Part shown: piece by piece, positions 49,951 through 59,309 of the stretch
How positions within the stretch are numbered: position 1 is the first letter of the stretch
Layout: every line of letters starts with the position of its first letter
From: Oceanicola sp. D3
GTDB taxonomy: Bacteria > Pseudomonadota > Alphaproteobacteria > Rhodobacterales > Rhodobacteraceae
Length of the DNA stretch: 64,000 nt
Reading direction: 5' to 3'
NCBI RefSeq assembly: GCF_006351965.1
Contig: NZ_CP040932.1
Location: 1,426,001-1,490,000 of the forward strand
Translations under genes and position numbers: made by a program
Notes under the pieces: generated by a model
What the model was told of the DNA's origin: nothing
The model's input: the letters and a program-made list of their open reading frames with translations, nothing else
The model's database searches: none

Positions 49951-50865
49951 ATGTCTGATAATGAAGAGCTTTCAAACCGTATGGCAGTTGCCTTGCTCGG
50001 CTTCGGCGAGGCGGGGCAGGCCTTTGCCAAGGGCTGGGGCGCATCTGGCGCGCCCGCCGATCTCTTCGCTTTCGACATTAAAACAAATTCGCCCGAGACG
50101 TCAGAGGCCAAGTGGCAGGACTATCAGCGTTGCGGTGTGACGGGGCTTGAACGACTCACGTTTGCCAGTGCCGTGTTCTCGCTTGTCACCGCCGATCAGG
50201 CCGAGCGTGCGGCGCAGGATGCGGCCGAAGCATTGGCCCCGGGCACGATCTACTTTGATTGCAACTCCTGCGCGCCGGGGGCCAAGCGCCGGAGCGCGGA
50301 AGCGCTGGAGGCGAGGGGCATTCGCTATGTCGATGTGGCCGTCATGGCCCCGGTTCACCCAAAGCTGCACCGCACCCCGCTGCTGATTTCCGGCCCGCAC
50401 GCGCAGGAGGCCAAGGCCCTGCTGGACACTCTGGATATGGCCGCGAAAGTTGCAGGGCCAGAGGTGGGAACGGCGAGCGCAACAAAGATGGTGCGCTCGG
50501 TTATGATCAAGGGAATCGAAGCCTTGACGCTGGAGTGCCTGCTTGCCGGTCGTCGCGCCGGGGTGGACGAGGCGGTTTTGGCCTCGCTCGACGCCTCCAT
50601 GCCGGGCTGGAACTGGCCCGAGCGGGCGGCCTACAACATGGAACGTGCCACCACGCACGGCCTGCGCCGTGCTGCCGAGATGCGCGAAGTGGTGACCACG
50701 GTTGAAGAGCTTGGATTGCCCTCCGACATGGCCCGCGCCATCGTGGAGTGGCAGCAAAGGGCAGGGGATATGCGGCTGGATCTTGCCGCTGGCCCCGAAG
50801 ATTACGCCGGTCGCGCGGACCGGATCAGCAACGCCATGGCGGGCGCGCACCGCGCTGCCGAATAG
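49951..50865 (+). CDS. NAD(P)-dependent oxidoreductase, DUF1932 / 6-phosphogluconate-dehydrogenase-like
   Basis: 304 aa. The N-terminal Rossmann motif is LLGFGEAGQAFAKG; YFDCNSCAPGAKRR and a lysine in TASATKMVRSVMIKG match the beta-hydroxyacid dehydrogenase layout. The C-terminal domain resembles DUF1932. GAGGAGG eight bases before the ATG at 49951 sets the start, rather than the GTG at 49942. It is first in the unit with ligA2, ligB2 and ligC, but has no assigned step in the protocatechuate 4,5 pathway, so it may act on a branch substrate. Confidence 0.8.
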   Translation: MSDNEELSNRMAVALLGFGEAGQAFAKGWGASGAPADLFAFDIKTNSPETSEAKWQDYQRCGVTGLERLTFASAVFSLVTADQAERAAQDAAEALAPGTIYFDCNSCAPGAKRRSAEALEARGIRYVDVAVMAPVHPKLHRTPLLISGPHAQEAKALLDTLDMAAKVAGPEVGTASATKMVRSVMIKGIEALTLECLLAGRRAGVDEAVLASLDASMPGWNWPERAAYNMERATTHGLRRAAEMREVVTTVEELGLPSDMARAIVEWQQRAGDMRLDLAAGPEDYAGRADRISNAMAGAHRAAE

Positions 50866-50875
50866 GGAGGATGCC

Positions 50876-52122
<1,247 letters not shown>

Positions 52123-52142
52123 CTTCAGCGGAAGGAAAGACA

Positions 52143-53090
52143 ATGCGCGTATGTGTAGCGGGGGCCTACGGGGCCTTCGGGATCAAACATCTGGACGCTC
52201 TGGCGGCCATTGACGATGTCGAGGTGACGTCGGTCATGGGGCCGACCAAGGCCAAGATCGAGGCACTGGCCGCCGAGCGCGGTATCCCCCATGCGGCGGA
52301 TAATCTGGAAGAGTGCATCGCGCGGGATGACGTGGACGCGGTGATCCTCGCCACGCCGACGCAGGTGCATGTGGAGCAGGGCATCGCCTGCATGGAGGCC
52401 GGCAAGCATGTGCTTATCGAAATCCCGATGGCCGATTCCATCGAGGGTGCAGAGGCGCTGGTGGAAAAGCAGAAAGAAACCGGCGTTGTGGCCATGGCCG
52501 GACAGGTGCGGCGCTTCAACCCGAGCCACCAGTGGATTCACAACAAGATCGAAGCGGGTGAGTTGAAGGTCCAGCAGATGGACGTGCAAACCTATTTCTT
52601 CCGCCGCTCCAACATGAACGCCAAGGGCGAGCCGAGGAGCTGGACGGATCACCTGCTGTGGCACCACGCCTGCCACACTGTGGACCTGTTCCAGTATCAG
52701 ACCGGCGAGACCTGCTCAGAGGCATTTGGCATTCAGGGGCCGCATCACCCGGAGCTTGGCATCGCGATGGATATGTCCATCGGGATGAAGGTGCCTTCCG
52801 GTGCGATTTGCACGCTGTCGCTGTCGTTCAACAACGATGGGCCGCTGGGCACCTTCTTCCGCTATATCTGCGATAACGGCACGTACATTGCCCGTTACGA
52901 CGACCTGTTTGACGGCAAGGAAAACCCGATCGACCTGTCGGATGTGGCCGTGTCGAACAACGGGATCGAGCTGATCGACCGCGAGTTTTTTGCGGCGATC
53001 CGTGAGGGGCGCGAGCCGAACGGATCGGTAGCGCAGACCCTCTCGGCAATGGAGACACTGGACAAGATCGAGAAGTCTTTCCAGAGCTGA
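52143..53090 (+). CDS. ligC: 4-carboxy-2-hydroxymuconate-6-semialdehyde dehydrogenase
   Basis: 315 aa Gfo/Idh/MocA-family NADP-dependent dehydrogenase. VAGAYGAFGIKHLDAL is the Rossmann motif, EIPMADS carries the position of the usual EKP lysine replaced by Met, as I recall for LigC, and the substrate region has WHHACHTVDLF with paired histidines. It oxidises the cyclic hemiacetal of the ring-cleavage product to 2-pyrone-4,6-dicarboxylate. GGAAGGAAAG precedes the ATG at 52143. Last gene of the plus-strand unit; a strong terminator follows. Confidence 0.92.
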   Translation: MRVCVAGAYGAFGIKHLDALAAIDDVEVTSVMGPTKAKIEALAAERGIPHAADNLEECIARDDVDAVILATPTQVHVEQGIACMEAGKHVLIEIPMADSIEGAEALVEKQKETGVVAMAGQVRRFNPSHQWIHNKIEAGELKVQQMDVQTYFFRRSNMNAKGEPRSWTDHLLWHHACHTVDLFQYQTGETCSEAFGIQGPHHPELGIAMDMSIGMKVPSGAICTLSLSFNNDGPLGTFFRYICDNGTYIARYDDLFDGKENPIDLSDVAVSNNGIELIDREFFAAIREGREPNGSVAQTLSAMETLDKIEKSFQS

Positions 53091-53106
53091 TGTGCCAGAA
53101 AGATCG

Positions 53107-53141
53107 CGGGGCAGGGCGCTTGTGGCGCTCTGCCCCGTTTT
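53107..53141 (+). terminator. Rho-independent terminator after ligC
   Basis: CGGGGCAGGGCGC (53107-53119) pairs with GCGCTCTGCCCCG (53125-53137), 13 pairs including one wobble, loop TTGTG, then TTTT. It ends the plus-strand lig unit before the convergent kinase gene. Confidence 0.9.
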
Positions 53142-53165
53142 CTGTCTGGCCGGCGGCGGTTTGCT

Positions 53166-55319
53166 TTAGTTGTTGTAGTAGCCAGATCCATAGGCGGAAT
53201 AGGCACCGTATTTGCCGCCGTAGCCGTAGCGCTTCATGCCCTTGGGGTTGATCTGCGAGAGCACGAGGCCGGTAACCTTTTGGTCTGACTGGCGGAACAG
53301 CTTCAGCCCTTCTTTCACCTGCGCTTGGGATGTGGCGTCCCACTTCACCGTGAAGAGCACCGCATCGGCCTGCATGGCGATGATCCGGGCGTCAGGCACG
53401 ATCAGAACCGGCGGGGTGTCGAGGATGATCGCATCATACTTGCCACGCAGATCGGTGATCAGGTCACGGAACTTGTCGGAGGTGAACAGGTCCGCCGCAT
53501 TGGCGCTGGTCTGTTCGCCCGCGAGCAGATCAATGCCAGAGGCTTCGGTCTGGGTGATGACATCATCAAGCGACGAGTCGCCGCTCAGCACGGAGACAAG
53601 GCCGCGTTTGGGCAGATCGTCGAAATATTGCGAAAGCGTGCGGCGGCGAATGTCGCCCTCCATCAGCAGCACCTTCTTGCCCATGCCGATGAGGTTTTGG
53701 GCAATGGCGATGGAGTTGGTTGTTTTGCCTTCGCCGGGCAGGGCCGAGGTAGAGACAATGACCTTTGGCGGGTTGTCTACATTGGACAACATCAGCGAGG
53801 TGCGCAGGTTCCGATAGGCCTCTGCGGTGTTGGAGGTGGGCTTGTCGCGCAGATACTGGATCGTCTTGCGGCGGTTACGGGCCGGGATGCGGGGGATCTG
53901 ACCAATCACGCTGATCCCGGTTGCGGCTTCCAACTCGTCGGAGGTGCGGAAGCTGCTGTTGCGCGCCTCTTTCAACAGCACCAGCCCGGCGCCGATCATC
54001 AGGCCAAGCATCCCGGACATCGCCAGAATGAGCGAGCGCCGGGGTTCGGATGCGTTGATCGGGATGACGGCGTTTGAGAGAACGCGGCTATCGGCTTGCT
54101 GAATGCCCTGCTGCGCAGAGGTCTCCTTGAGCCGGCCCAGGAAGTATTCATAAAGCGCGCGGCTGGCTTCGACCTCACGCTGCAATTGTTGAAGCTCGAC
54201 TAGATCGTCGCCCTGCTGGTCGATTCGTGCGCGCAGGTCGCTTTCGGATGTCCGCAGGCCCTCAAGCTGCTGGCTGGTGCGTGCCACATCGAGCCTTGCG
54301 CGCTCTGCCAGCTGCGTGAAACGGGTGTCGAAGGCCGTGGCCATGGCTGGCTCGTTTTGAGCGCGGGGCAGCATTCTGGTCAGCTGCATGTCATTGGCCG
54401 CCGCTGCCTGTTCTTCGCGCGTGCTCGCTGCTTCAAAAACCGCTAGGCGGGCCTTTTGCGTTTCCAGGTTGTCGGCTGTCTGGGTGACCCGATCACGGAT
54501 CTCTTTCAGCTGCCGTTCCAGCGCCTGAAGCGCCTCAACCGAGACGAGCTCATTGTCGGCGCTGAGTTCGGCAAGACGGCTTTCGCCCGATTCCAGTTCA
54601 ACCCGCAATTCGCCAACCTGTTCGGTCAGCCAACTCGTGGCCTCCTGTGTCGCTTCAAACTTCACTTCAAGCTGGTTGAGAATGTAGAGCTCGGCGATCG
54701 TATCGGCGATCAGCGCGGCTTTCTCCGGCTCCAGCGATGTTACACGGATGTTGAAAACGAGGCTGTTGGGAACGGCAGCGACTGTCATGTTCTCGAGAAC
54801 AGAGTCGATGGAATTGTTCCGTTGGCGCACCATCGTTACGTCCTCGGGGACGACTTGTTCGGAGGGCGCGCCAAGAAGGGTGCTTTTGATCGAGGACTTC
54901 AGCTCTGACAGTGCGCTTGGATCGCGCAGGGCGGAGTTGAATTCTGGATCCGCCGTCAGATCGAGCCGATCGACGACTTTGCCGATCAGGCCCCGCGATT
55001 TGAGAACTTCAGCTTCCGAGTTCACGATTTGCGAGTCTGACGAGAGGCCCCCCATGACACTCTCGATATCCACGACCGAGCGTTCCTGAGTTTCCAGGAT
55101 TACAACGGACGTTGCCGTGTACCTCGGCGTGGCGATTCCATAAGCGTAGTAGCCGCCGATAACGGTTGCGAGCATCGCGATAACCGCGATGATCCACTTT
55201 CCGCGCCAGAGCGTGCCCAGCAGTGCTCCGAGGTCGATGACATCGTCACCATCGCCGTGAACGGCGGACTGAGCGTCCTGCACAGTTCCGCTACCAGAAA
55301 TACTTGTCATTTGTTGCAT
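53166..55319 (-). CDS. Polysaccharide co-polymerase / BY-type tyrosine autokinase (Wzc/ExoP)
   Basis: 717 aa. A Wzz domain at residues 28-100 begins with the first membrane helix (WIIAVIAMLATVIGGYYAYG), a coiled-coil periplasmic domain runs to about 420, the second helix follows (LILAMSGMLGLMIGAGLVLL), then a cytoplasmic kinase with Walker A PGEGKTTNS (about 527), Walker A' LLMEGDIRRR, Walker B DAIILDTPP and a C-terminal tyrosine cluster (YGYGGKYGAYSAYGSGYYNN). It controls chain length and export through autophosphorylation. Two ATGs three codons apart make the exact start uncertain. Divergent from the YjbE-like gene. Confidence 0.95.
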   Translation of the reverse strand: MQQMTSISGSGTVQDAQSAVHGDGDDVIDLGALLGTLWRGKWIIAVIAMLATVIGGYYAYGIATPRYTATSVVILETQERSVVDIESVMGGLSSDSQIVNSEAEVLKSRGLIGKVVDRLDLTADPEFNSALRDPSALSELKSSIKSTLLGAPSEQVVPEDVTMVRQRNNSIDSVLENMTVAAVPNSLVFNIRVTSLEPEKAALIADTIAELYILNQLEVKFEATQEATSWLTEQVGELRVELESGESRLAELSADNELVSVEALQALERQLKEIRDRVTQTADNLETQKARLAVFEAASTREEQAAAANDMQLTRMLPRAQNEPAMATAFDTRFTQLAERARLDVARTSQQLEGLRTSESDLRARIDQQGDDLVELQQLQREVEASRALYEYFLGRLKETSAQQGIQQADSRVLSNAVIPINASEPRRSLILAMSGMLGLMIGAGLVLLKEARNSSFRTSDELEAATGISVIGQIPRIPARNRRKTIQYLRDKPTSNTAEAYRNLRTSLMLSNVDNPPKVIVSTSALPGEGKTTNSIAIAQNLIGMGKKVLLMEGDIRRRTLSQYFDDLPKRGLVSVLSGDSSLDDVITQTEASGIDLLAGEQTSANAADLFTSDKFRDLITDLRGKYDAIILDTPPVLIVPDARIIAMQADAVLFTVKWDATSQAQVKEGLKLFRQSDQKVTGLVLSQINPKGMKRYGYGGKYGAYSAYGSGYYNN

Positions 55320-55577
55320 TCAGTTACCCATACCCAGACGATAATTGGAGCATATGCCAATGCTCTGTGCAATTGCACCGGCGATCCGACGCTGACCCCA
55401 AGGATGCGCGCTCCATGCGACAACAGCAGGCTATTGTCGAGGCTTAGGCGGCGGCTGCGCTCAAGAAGTGCGCACATGCGCAAGCTTCCGCCAATTTTTG
55501 CGTGTTGAATGTGAAGTCCCTATTCTGCTTTGCAGCGAGGCATGTTAGGGAGGCCTCAGCAACGGAAGGAACCAGTT

Positions 55578-55862
55578 ATGTCAGTACGCACACTCATCGC
55601 CGCTGCGGCTATTGCCGCCGTAACGGCCCCGGCCTTCGCCCAGACCGTTGAAGTCATCGACTGCGACGAACCGGCGAATCGTGAACTCGACGAATGCAAG
55701 CCCGAAGAGCTGGGCATTCCGAGCTCTGCGACCAACGCAGGCCCACTCGCTGCTCTACCTCTCGGCTTGCTCCTCCTCGGCGGACTTGGCGGTGGCGGTG
55801 GTGGCGGCACGACCGGCACCACGGGTACGACCGGCACCACCGGAACGACCGGGACCAACTGA
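55578..55862 (+). CDS. Small secreted Gly/Thr-rich protein, YjbE-like
   Basis: 94 aa. A Sec signal peptide ends at TAPAFA-QT. The mature part has two cysteines (DCDEP and DECKP), a hydrophobic stretch (PLAALPLGLLLLGGLGG) and a low-complexity tail of seven glycines then a repeated TGT unit. E. coli YjbE, in the yjbEFGH exopolysaccharide operon, is also a small secreted protein ending in a Gly/Thr-rich tail, and yjbF and yjbH homologues lie 4-6 kb away. Similarity is in architecture only. GGAAGGA precedes the ATG at 55578. Confidence 0.65.
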   Translation: MSVRTLIAAAAIAAVTAPAFAQTVEVIDCDEPANRELDECKPEELGIPSSATNAGPLAALPLGLLLLGGLGGGGGGGTTGTTGTTGTTGTTGTN

Positions 55863-55871
55863 TCCAGACCA

Positions 55872-55896
55872 CCGGGCAGCTCAGGGAGCTGCCCGG
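55872..55896 (+). terminator. Hairpin after the YjbE-like gene
   Basis: CCGGGCAGCTC (55872-55882) and GAGCTGCCCGG (55886-55896), an 11-bp stem with a 3-base loop, 10 bp past the stop. No T-run; followed by TATCGTTAAAAA. Confidence 0.6.
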
Positions 55897-56055
55897 TATC
55901 GTTAAAAACGCGTTGAATTTTCATCATTTTTTGGATGATGTTCGACGGTCCTAAACCCGAAATTAATCTGCATACGCTCTTATCCTCCCTGCAAAGGGTG
56001 GCCGCTGGTCTGCGCATTCGCGTTTGTCTGGCGGCGAGGAAAAGGGTGTATCGCC

Positions 56056-56577
56056 ATGGAATGGTCAATTCTCTCCGGTTTCCGGAGTGCTTTTCGTATG
56101 TTTAAACGTCAGACGGGGGCAATCGCGCTGACGTTATGTGCCGGCATATCAACGCTGGCTCCCAGTTCCGCGCAGGCGCAGAGCGCGGTTGCTGTTATCG
56201 TCGGGAGTGACAGGGGCGGTTTTATTCGCGTCCGGCTGGCGGAGATTAAGGAACTGAAGGCAGAGAAGCGGCGCGTTGAGATTCGCGGCAAGGTCTGCTT
56301 TTCGACCTGCACCATGTACCTTGGTGTCGAGGATGTTTGCGTATCTCCCAAGACGACCTTTGGGTTTCATGGCCCGGCGATGGCTGTTGGGCGCATGTCG
56401 CCGGCGCAATTCGACTATGTCTCTCGTGTCATTGCCAGTCATTATCCGGAGCCGATTGCAAACTGGTATCTCGCCGAGGGCCGAACAAGAACGTCTGGCC
56501 TTTACCGAATGAGCGGCCAGAATCTGATTCGGCTTGGTGTTCCGGCCTGCCCAACGCTCGCATCCGGAAATCGTTGA
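56056..56577 (+). CDS. ClpP-like periplasmic protein (COG3904 type)
   Basis: 173 aa. After a signal peptide (GAIALTLCAGISTLAPSSAQA) comes a short ClpP/crotonase-fold domain: VEIRGKVCFSTCTMYLGVED with VCVSPKTTFGFHGPAM. In relatives I recall, the block reads like SACTMYLG with a nucleophilic Ser; here Ser is in CFSTC. Activity is unproven. The ATG at 56098 gives a better signal peptide than 56056, which adds 14 residues. It lies between the YjbE-like gene and the sugar transferase. A terminator-like hairpin lies 120 bp beyond. Confidence 0.65.
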   Translation: MEWSILSGFRSAFRMFKRQTGAIALTLCAGISTLAPSSAQAQSAVAVIVGSDRGGFIRVRLAEIKELKAEKRRVEIRGKVCFSTCTMYLGVEDVCVSPKTTFGFHGPAMAVGRMSPAQFDYVSRVIASHYPEPIANWYLAEGRTRTSGLYRMSGQNLIRLGVPACPTLASGNR

Positions 56578-56910
56578 ATACCGGTAAAGCGGTTAAGGAG
56601 TGGCTATCGGAACGGGGGGGCTACTCCTTTCAGTGTCGCTGCCGTACCTCACTTTGAGTTGGGCGGCAATCTCTGCGTTGCAGCATCTATCGGCCCATTC
56701 CCGCTGGTTTCGGCGGGGTTTTTCGCTCAGATTGAAGTCGATCTTTCGCCTGTCGCCTCAAATTTCACCAAAATGTCGTAGATTTTGCCGCATCCTTGGA
56801 TTATGCCTCCGCTCGATACTGTAGTGCAGCGAAAGTAGAGGCCCTCGTGGCCTGTGGGGCCTAGTCTCCAAACAGACCGACGAGAATGCCACCACCGGGG
56901 GAATTAAAAA
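56578..56910 (+). other. 333-bp intergenic region upstream of the sugar transferase gene
   Basis: No convincing gene; the region is mixed in composition. It contains one terminator-like hairpin (56700-56723) about 120 bp after the preceding stop, and A/T-rich sequence near 56750-56800 that could be a promoter. AATTAAAAAGTG marks the GTG start at 56911. Confidence 0.55.
56700..56723 (+). terminator. Possible terminator after the ClpP-like gene
   Basis: CCCGC (56700-56704) and GCGGG (56713-56717) with an 8-base loop, followed by G and TTTTT (56719-56723). The short stem makes this moderate. Confidence 0.5.
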
Positions 56911-57600
56911 GTGAAGTACGTCAAAATGACGGGTGCCGAGCCTGTGGACCTGCCTGCGGATATGGTGACCGCAGATGAGCGCCACGGGCTAAGCTACATG
57001 CGGCATGGCAAGCGTGTATTCGATTTTTCGTTAGCGCTGGTGCTGCTGCCGCTCGTCTTGCCAGTTATTCTTGTTCTCTGTGCAATTACCCGCCGCGATG
57101 GTGCTCCGGGCCTTTTTGGCCATGAGCGCGTGGGGCGGAACGGGCAGCCGTTCAATTGCTGGAAAATTCGTTCGATGGTGCCGAATGCCAAGGAGCGTCT
57201 CGCAGAACACCTCGCTTCCAACCCCGAAGCTGCTGCGGAGTGGGAGCGTGACTTCAAACTCGACAATGACCCGCGAATTACTCGGTTGGGCCATTTCATC
57301 CGAAAAACCAGCCTCGATGAACTTCCCCAACTCTGGAACGTGCTCGTGGGTGACATGAGCTTTGTCGGTCCGCGACCGATCGTGGCCTCAGAACTTGCGC
57401 GTTATGGAGAGCATCGCCGTGAGTACCTCTCGGTCCGCCCTGGGATAACTGGCCCGTGGCAGGTGTCAGGGAGAAACGACATTAGCTACGCCGAGCGGGT
57501 ACGGATGGACGCGTCTTATGCTCACAGCATGAACCTACCCACCGATGTTGCCCTGATTTTCAAAACCGTTGGCGTCGTCTTCGCACCTACCGGCAAGTAA
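56911..57600 (+). CDS. Undecaprenyl-phosphate sugar phosphotransferase (ExoY-type)
   Basis: 229 aa. One membrane helix (VFDFSLALVLLPLVLPVILVLC, about residues 35-56) precedes the conserved cytoplasmic domain: KIRSMVPNA, the DPRITRLGHFIRKTSLDELP block (catalytic Asp-Glu), and VGPRPIV...GITGPWQVSGRNDISY (split here). The enzyme transfers the first sugar phosphate to the lipid carrier. Start is GTG at 56911. It begins the polysaccharide locus on this strand; the next gene is manC. Confidence 0.94.
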   Translation: MKYVKMTGAEPVDLPADMVTADERHGLSYMRHGKRVFDFSLALVLLPLVLPVILVLCAITRRDGAPGLFGHERVGRNGQPFNCWKIRSMVPNAKERLAEHLASNPEAAAEWERDFKLDNDPRITRLGHFIRKTSLDELPQLWNVLVGDMSFVGPRPIVASELARYGEHRREYLSVRPGITGPWQVSGRNDISYAERVRMDASYAHSMNLPTDVALIFKTVGVVFAPTGK

Positions 57601-57715
57601 GGCGAAGCTGGAATCTCGGCAACTCGCGCGAGTGTTTCCCCTATCCGTCGGACGCCCGACTTTTTGAAACGGCCCTCTTCGGGCCTAAAACCGACATGTG
57701 CCTAGGAGGTCTGAA

Positions 57716-59152
57716 GTGAAGATTACCCCGGTCATCCTCTGCGGAGGCTCTGGAACCCGGCTTTGGCCGCTGTCGCGCAAGTCTTATCCCAAGCAGTTCT
57801 CTGCGATCATCGACGGGGAGACGCTGTTTCAGCGGTCTGCGCGGCGGTTGAGCGGGCCCGAGTTTACAGTGCCCATCGTGCTGACCGGGTCTGACTTTCG
57901 TTTCATCGTGACGGAGCAGCTTTTTCAAGCCGGGATAGAGCCCGGTGCTGTCATGATTGAACCGGAGCCGCGCAACACGGCACCTGCGGTTCTTGCCGCG
58001 GCGCTCCGTGCGACGGCCGATGATCCGGACGCGGTGCTGCTGGTCGCGCCCTCCGACCATCTCATCCCTGATACCGAAAGTTTTGTGGCCACGGTGCAGG
58101 CCGGGTTGCCCGCGGTGGCTGAAGGGCGCCTTGTAACGCTCGGCATCAAGCCCACCCATGCCGAAACGGCTTATGGATATCTGGAATTGGCTGCGCCGCC
58201 TCAGGCTGAGCCGGCCCCGATTGTGCTGAAGCAGTTCGTTGAAAAGCCCGATGCGGCGCGTGCGGCCGAGCTGTTGGCGGCAGGCAACTTCCTGTGGAAT
58301 GCGGGTATTTTCCTGTTCCGTGCCGCAGATATGGTGAAGGCCTTCGAGGCGCATGCCCCAACGCTGCTTGCGCCGGTTCGGGCCTCAGTTGAGCGGGCTC
58401 AGCCTGACCTTGGTTTTCTACGGCTTGATCCGGACTCCTGGGCCGCGGTGGAGGATATCTCTATCGACTACGCCGTCATGGAGCGCGCCGACAACCTTTC
58501 GGTTGTTCCTTTCGATGGGGCCTGGTCTGACCTTGGGGGCTGGGATGCCGTCTGGCGTGAAACCGAACCTGACGAGCGCGGTGTGGTTGCGCGCGGCAGC
58601 GCGACAGCAATCGACTGTGATGATACATTGCTCCGCTCTGATAGCGACCGGCTGGAGCTGGTGGGGATTGGCCTGAAAAACGTGATGGCCATCGCCATGA
58701 ACGATGCCGTGCTGGTGGCAGACACCTCGCGTGCGCAAGATGTAAAGTTGGCCGTGACGGCGCTGAAAAAGAAGCAGGCACCGCAGGCGACAACCTTCCC
58801 GAAAGATCACCGCCCGTGGGGGTGGTTTGAGAGCCTTGTTGTTGGGGATCGCTTTCAGGTGAAGCGTATTCTGGTCCACCCCGGTGCATCGCTGTCGCTG
58901 CAAAGCCACTTCCACCGCTCCGAGCATTGGATCGTTGTCGAAGGCACCGCGAAGGTGACGATTGATGACGATGTGAAGCTGGTGACTGAAAACGAGTCTG
59001 TTTATATCCCGCTCGGCTCGAAGCACCGGATGGAGAACCCGGGAAAGGTGCCGATGGTGCTGATCGAGGTGCAGACGGGCACCTATGTTGGAGAAGATGA
59101 CATCGTGCGTTACGAGGACGTTTACGCGCGGGGGCAGGGGGCGAAAGGGTGA
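57716..59152 (+). CDS. manC: Mannose-1-phosphate guanylyltransferase / mannose-6-phosphate isomerase
   Basis: 478 aa bifunctional type II enzyme. The pyrophosphorylase signature LCGGSGTRLWPLSRK is at residues 8-22, FVEKPD near 183 marks the nucleotidyltransferase domain, and the C-terminal cupin (SLQSHFHRSEHWIVVEGTAKV near 390) is the isomerase part. It makes GDP-mannose. AGGAGG seven bases before the GTG at 57716 fixes the start; an upstream GTG at 57698 precedes that site and is unlikely. It suggests a mannose-, fucose- or rhamnose-containing polymer. Confidence 0.94.
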   Translation: MKITPVILCGGSGTRLWPLSRKSYPKQFSAIIDGETLFQRSARRLSGPEFTVPIVLTGSDFRFIVTEQLFQAGIEPGAVMIEPEPRNTAPAVLAAALRATADDPDAVLLVAPSDHLIPDTESFVATVQAGLPAVAEGRLVTLGIKPTHAETAYGYLELAAPPQAEPAPIVLKQFVEKPDAARAAELLAAGNFLWNAGIFLFRAADMVKAFEAHAPTLLAPVRASVERAQPDLGFLRLDPDSWAAVEDISIDYAVMERADNLSVVPFDGAWSDLGGWDAVWRETEPDERGVVARGSATAIDCDDTLLRSDSDRLELVGIGLKNVMAIAMNDAVLVADTSRAQDVKLAVTALKKKQAPQATTFPKDHRPWGWFESLVVGDRFQVKRILVHPGASLSLQSHFHRSEHWIVVEGTAKVTIDDDVKLVTENESVYIPLGSKHRMENPGKVPMVLIEVQTGTYVGEDDIVRYEDVYARGQGAKG

Positions 59153-59309
59153 TTTGCCGCCCTGTCGGCGGGATCACGCCTGTCGGGCTTTCTGCGCAGA
59201 GGCATCCGTAAAAGAGGTGGCAGAGCCACGGTATTTGCGGCAAAAGAGACGCGCTCGGACATTGGCCACGCGCCTCTATCTGCGCAGGCCGCCGGAGAGG
59301 TGGCACGGG

